Of a stretch of DNA of 64,000 nucleotides, positions 63,326 through 64,000 are shown one piece after another. Both the position numbers and the translations under genes were made by a program. This DNA comes from GCA-003244245 sp050699515 (lineage in GTDB: Bacteria > Actinomycetota > Actinomycetes > Mycobacteriales > Pseudonocardiaceae), in NCBI GenBank assembly GCA_050699515.1, contig JBOHFF010000044.1, forward strand, positions 27,966 to 91,965. Reading direction: 5' to 3'. The notes beneath the pieces are model-generated. The model made no database searches. It was not told the DNA's origin and saw only the letters and a program-made list of their open reading frames with translations. Positions within the stretch are counted from its first letter, which is position 1. Every line of letters begins with the position of its first letter.

Positions 63326-63525
63326 GCGCCCCAGTCCCGATGACGGAACCCGCCGAGATCAACCCGTGCCCGTTGCTGGATCACCTCGCCGCGACAGTAG
63401 AGCCCGCGGCGGCGCGGTGGGTGCTGCGGGAACTGATCACGCTGGCCGATCAGGCGCCCACGCTCACCGCGGAACAACTCCGGTTTCGGCTGCTCACACT
63501 GGGTGCGCGTACCGCACCCCCCTAA
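63322..63525 (+). CDS. Small protein, fifth of the string
   Basis: A 67-residue helical protein from GTG 63322 (LLDHLAATVEPAAARWVLRE, LITLADQAPTLTAEQLRFRL). No known domain. The start overlaps the previous stop. A 92-base gap follows before the next gene. Confidence 0.5.
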   Translation: MSAPVPMTEPAEINPCPLLDHLAATVEPAAARWVLRELITLADQAPTLTAEQLRFRLLTLGARTAPP

Positions 63526-63617
63526 CACGCCCCACCCCGATCCCCGGCTGTCCGCCGGTCGAGCGACCCCGTACCTCCTGGCGGGCAGCCGGTACCAGAT
63601 ACAGCAGGGAGCCGGGC

Positions 63618-63878
63618 ATGAGTGACCCACGCGCAGTCACGGGGGATCCGTGGATCGATGGGTATGTGAGGTTCCGGCAGGCATGGCTGGATGGCGCGAC
63701 GGCCGATGAGCTTACCGAGCTCGCCGCCGAGTGCCGGCGTGGCCTGCCCAGCCCCACACCCCCCATCCCGGCCGCGCTGTTCATCCACCGCGACATCCTG
63801 ATCACCAGCCAGCAGGCCGCCCTCCCACACCAGCTGATCACCGCACTCTGGGTGCCAGAGGGCACTCGCCTCCGCTAG
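63618..63878 (+). CDS. Small protein, sixth of the string
   Basis: An 86-residue protein from ATG 63618, preceded by AGGGAG (GDPWIDGYVRFRQAWLDGAT, LPHQLITALWVPEGTRLR). It has no recognised family. A 14-base palindrome, CCGATGATCATCGG, lies at 63888-63901 just after its stop. Confidence 0.5.
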   Translation: MSDPRAVTGDPWIDGYVRFRQAWLDGATADELTELAAECRRGLPSPTPPIPAALFIHRDILITSQQAALPHQLITALWVPEGTRLR

Positions 63879-63887
63879 CCCGAGTTT

Positions 63888-63901
63888 CCGATGATCATCG
63901 G
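63888..63901. repeat. Perfect 14-base palindrome
   Basis: CCGATGATCATCGG is fully self-complementary and lies 10 bases after the last small gene. It could be an operator or a short terminator stem, and no T-tract is seen. Confidence 0.4.
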
Positions 63902-64000
63902 ATGGGTTGACCGTTTCCGCTGTTCAGTTAGGGTGCTGGGGGTGGTTTTCGTGTATTACCCACGTCAGCGTCTGGGGGCGTAACGGGCGAGGTTGAAGGC

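Overview
High-GC actinobacterial chromosome. The DUF397/DUF5753-HTH pair, the FxSxx peptide system, the heavy use of GTG starts and the NRPS content fit a Pseudonocardiaceae- or Streptomyces-like filamentous actinomycete. No rRNA, tRNA or CRISPR array was seen. All calls come from reading the sequence and remembered family features. No database search was run.

1-8.7 kb is an FxSxx (triceptide-type) RiPP locus. It has the 3' end of the radical SAM/SPASM maturase FxsB, a stand-alone HExxH peptide-modification protein, the NB-ARC/TPR protein FxsT, and a precursor whose FxS motif is not at the very C-terminus. A SIR2-domain gene, an overlapping STAND-type ATPase/TPR gene and a two-helix membrane protein follow. 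Those three look like a defence or signalling cassette. 9.2-11.4 kb holds a PAS-GGDEF-EAL protein with degenerate catalytic motifs.

11.4-26 kb is a mosaic. It contains IS3, IS6 and ArsR relics, a MarR gene followed by a truncated S9 peptidase copy, three DUF5132 copies (one broken), an unusual HMA-ABC exporter fusion, a membrane-anchored coiled-coil/HTH protein, a methyltransferase, a DUF1116 gene and a peptide-binding lipoprotein.

26-48 kb is a biosynthetic island. It has a three-module NRPS (C-A-T x3, no thioesterase) and genes for a p-aminophenyl precursor: aminodeoxychorismate synthase (papA type), a mutase fused to a single catalytic HPPD/HMS-like dioxygenase domain (papB type), and a dehydrogenase (papC type). 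A broken benzoylformate decarboxylase, a carbamoyltransferase, a zinc-type dehydrogenase and a caspase-like protease accompany them. The island lies between two homologous MarR-S9 peptidase modules. The left copy keeps MarR and loses the peptidase. The right copy keeps the peptidase and loses MarR. This suggests an insertion boundary.

48-62.4 kb is a more ordinary backbone: S9 peptidase, ACT-GNAT protein, FMN reductase, Fur regulator with catalase, TPR lipoprotein, SelD, dehydrogenase, phosphoribosyltransferase, a HicA-like pair and a DUF5753/DUF397 pair. 62.5-63.9 kb is a string of six very small genes, most with overlapping stop and start codons.
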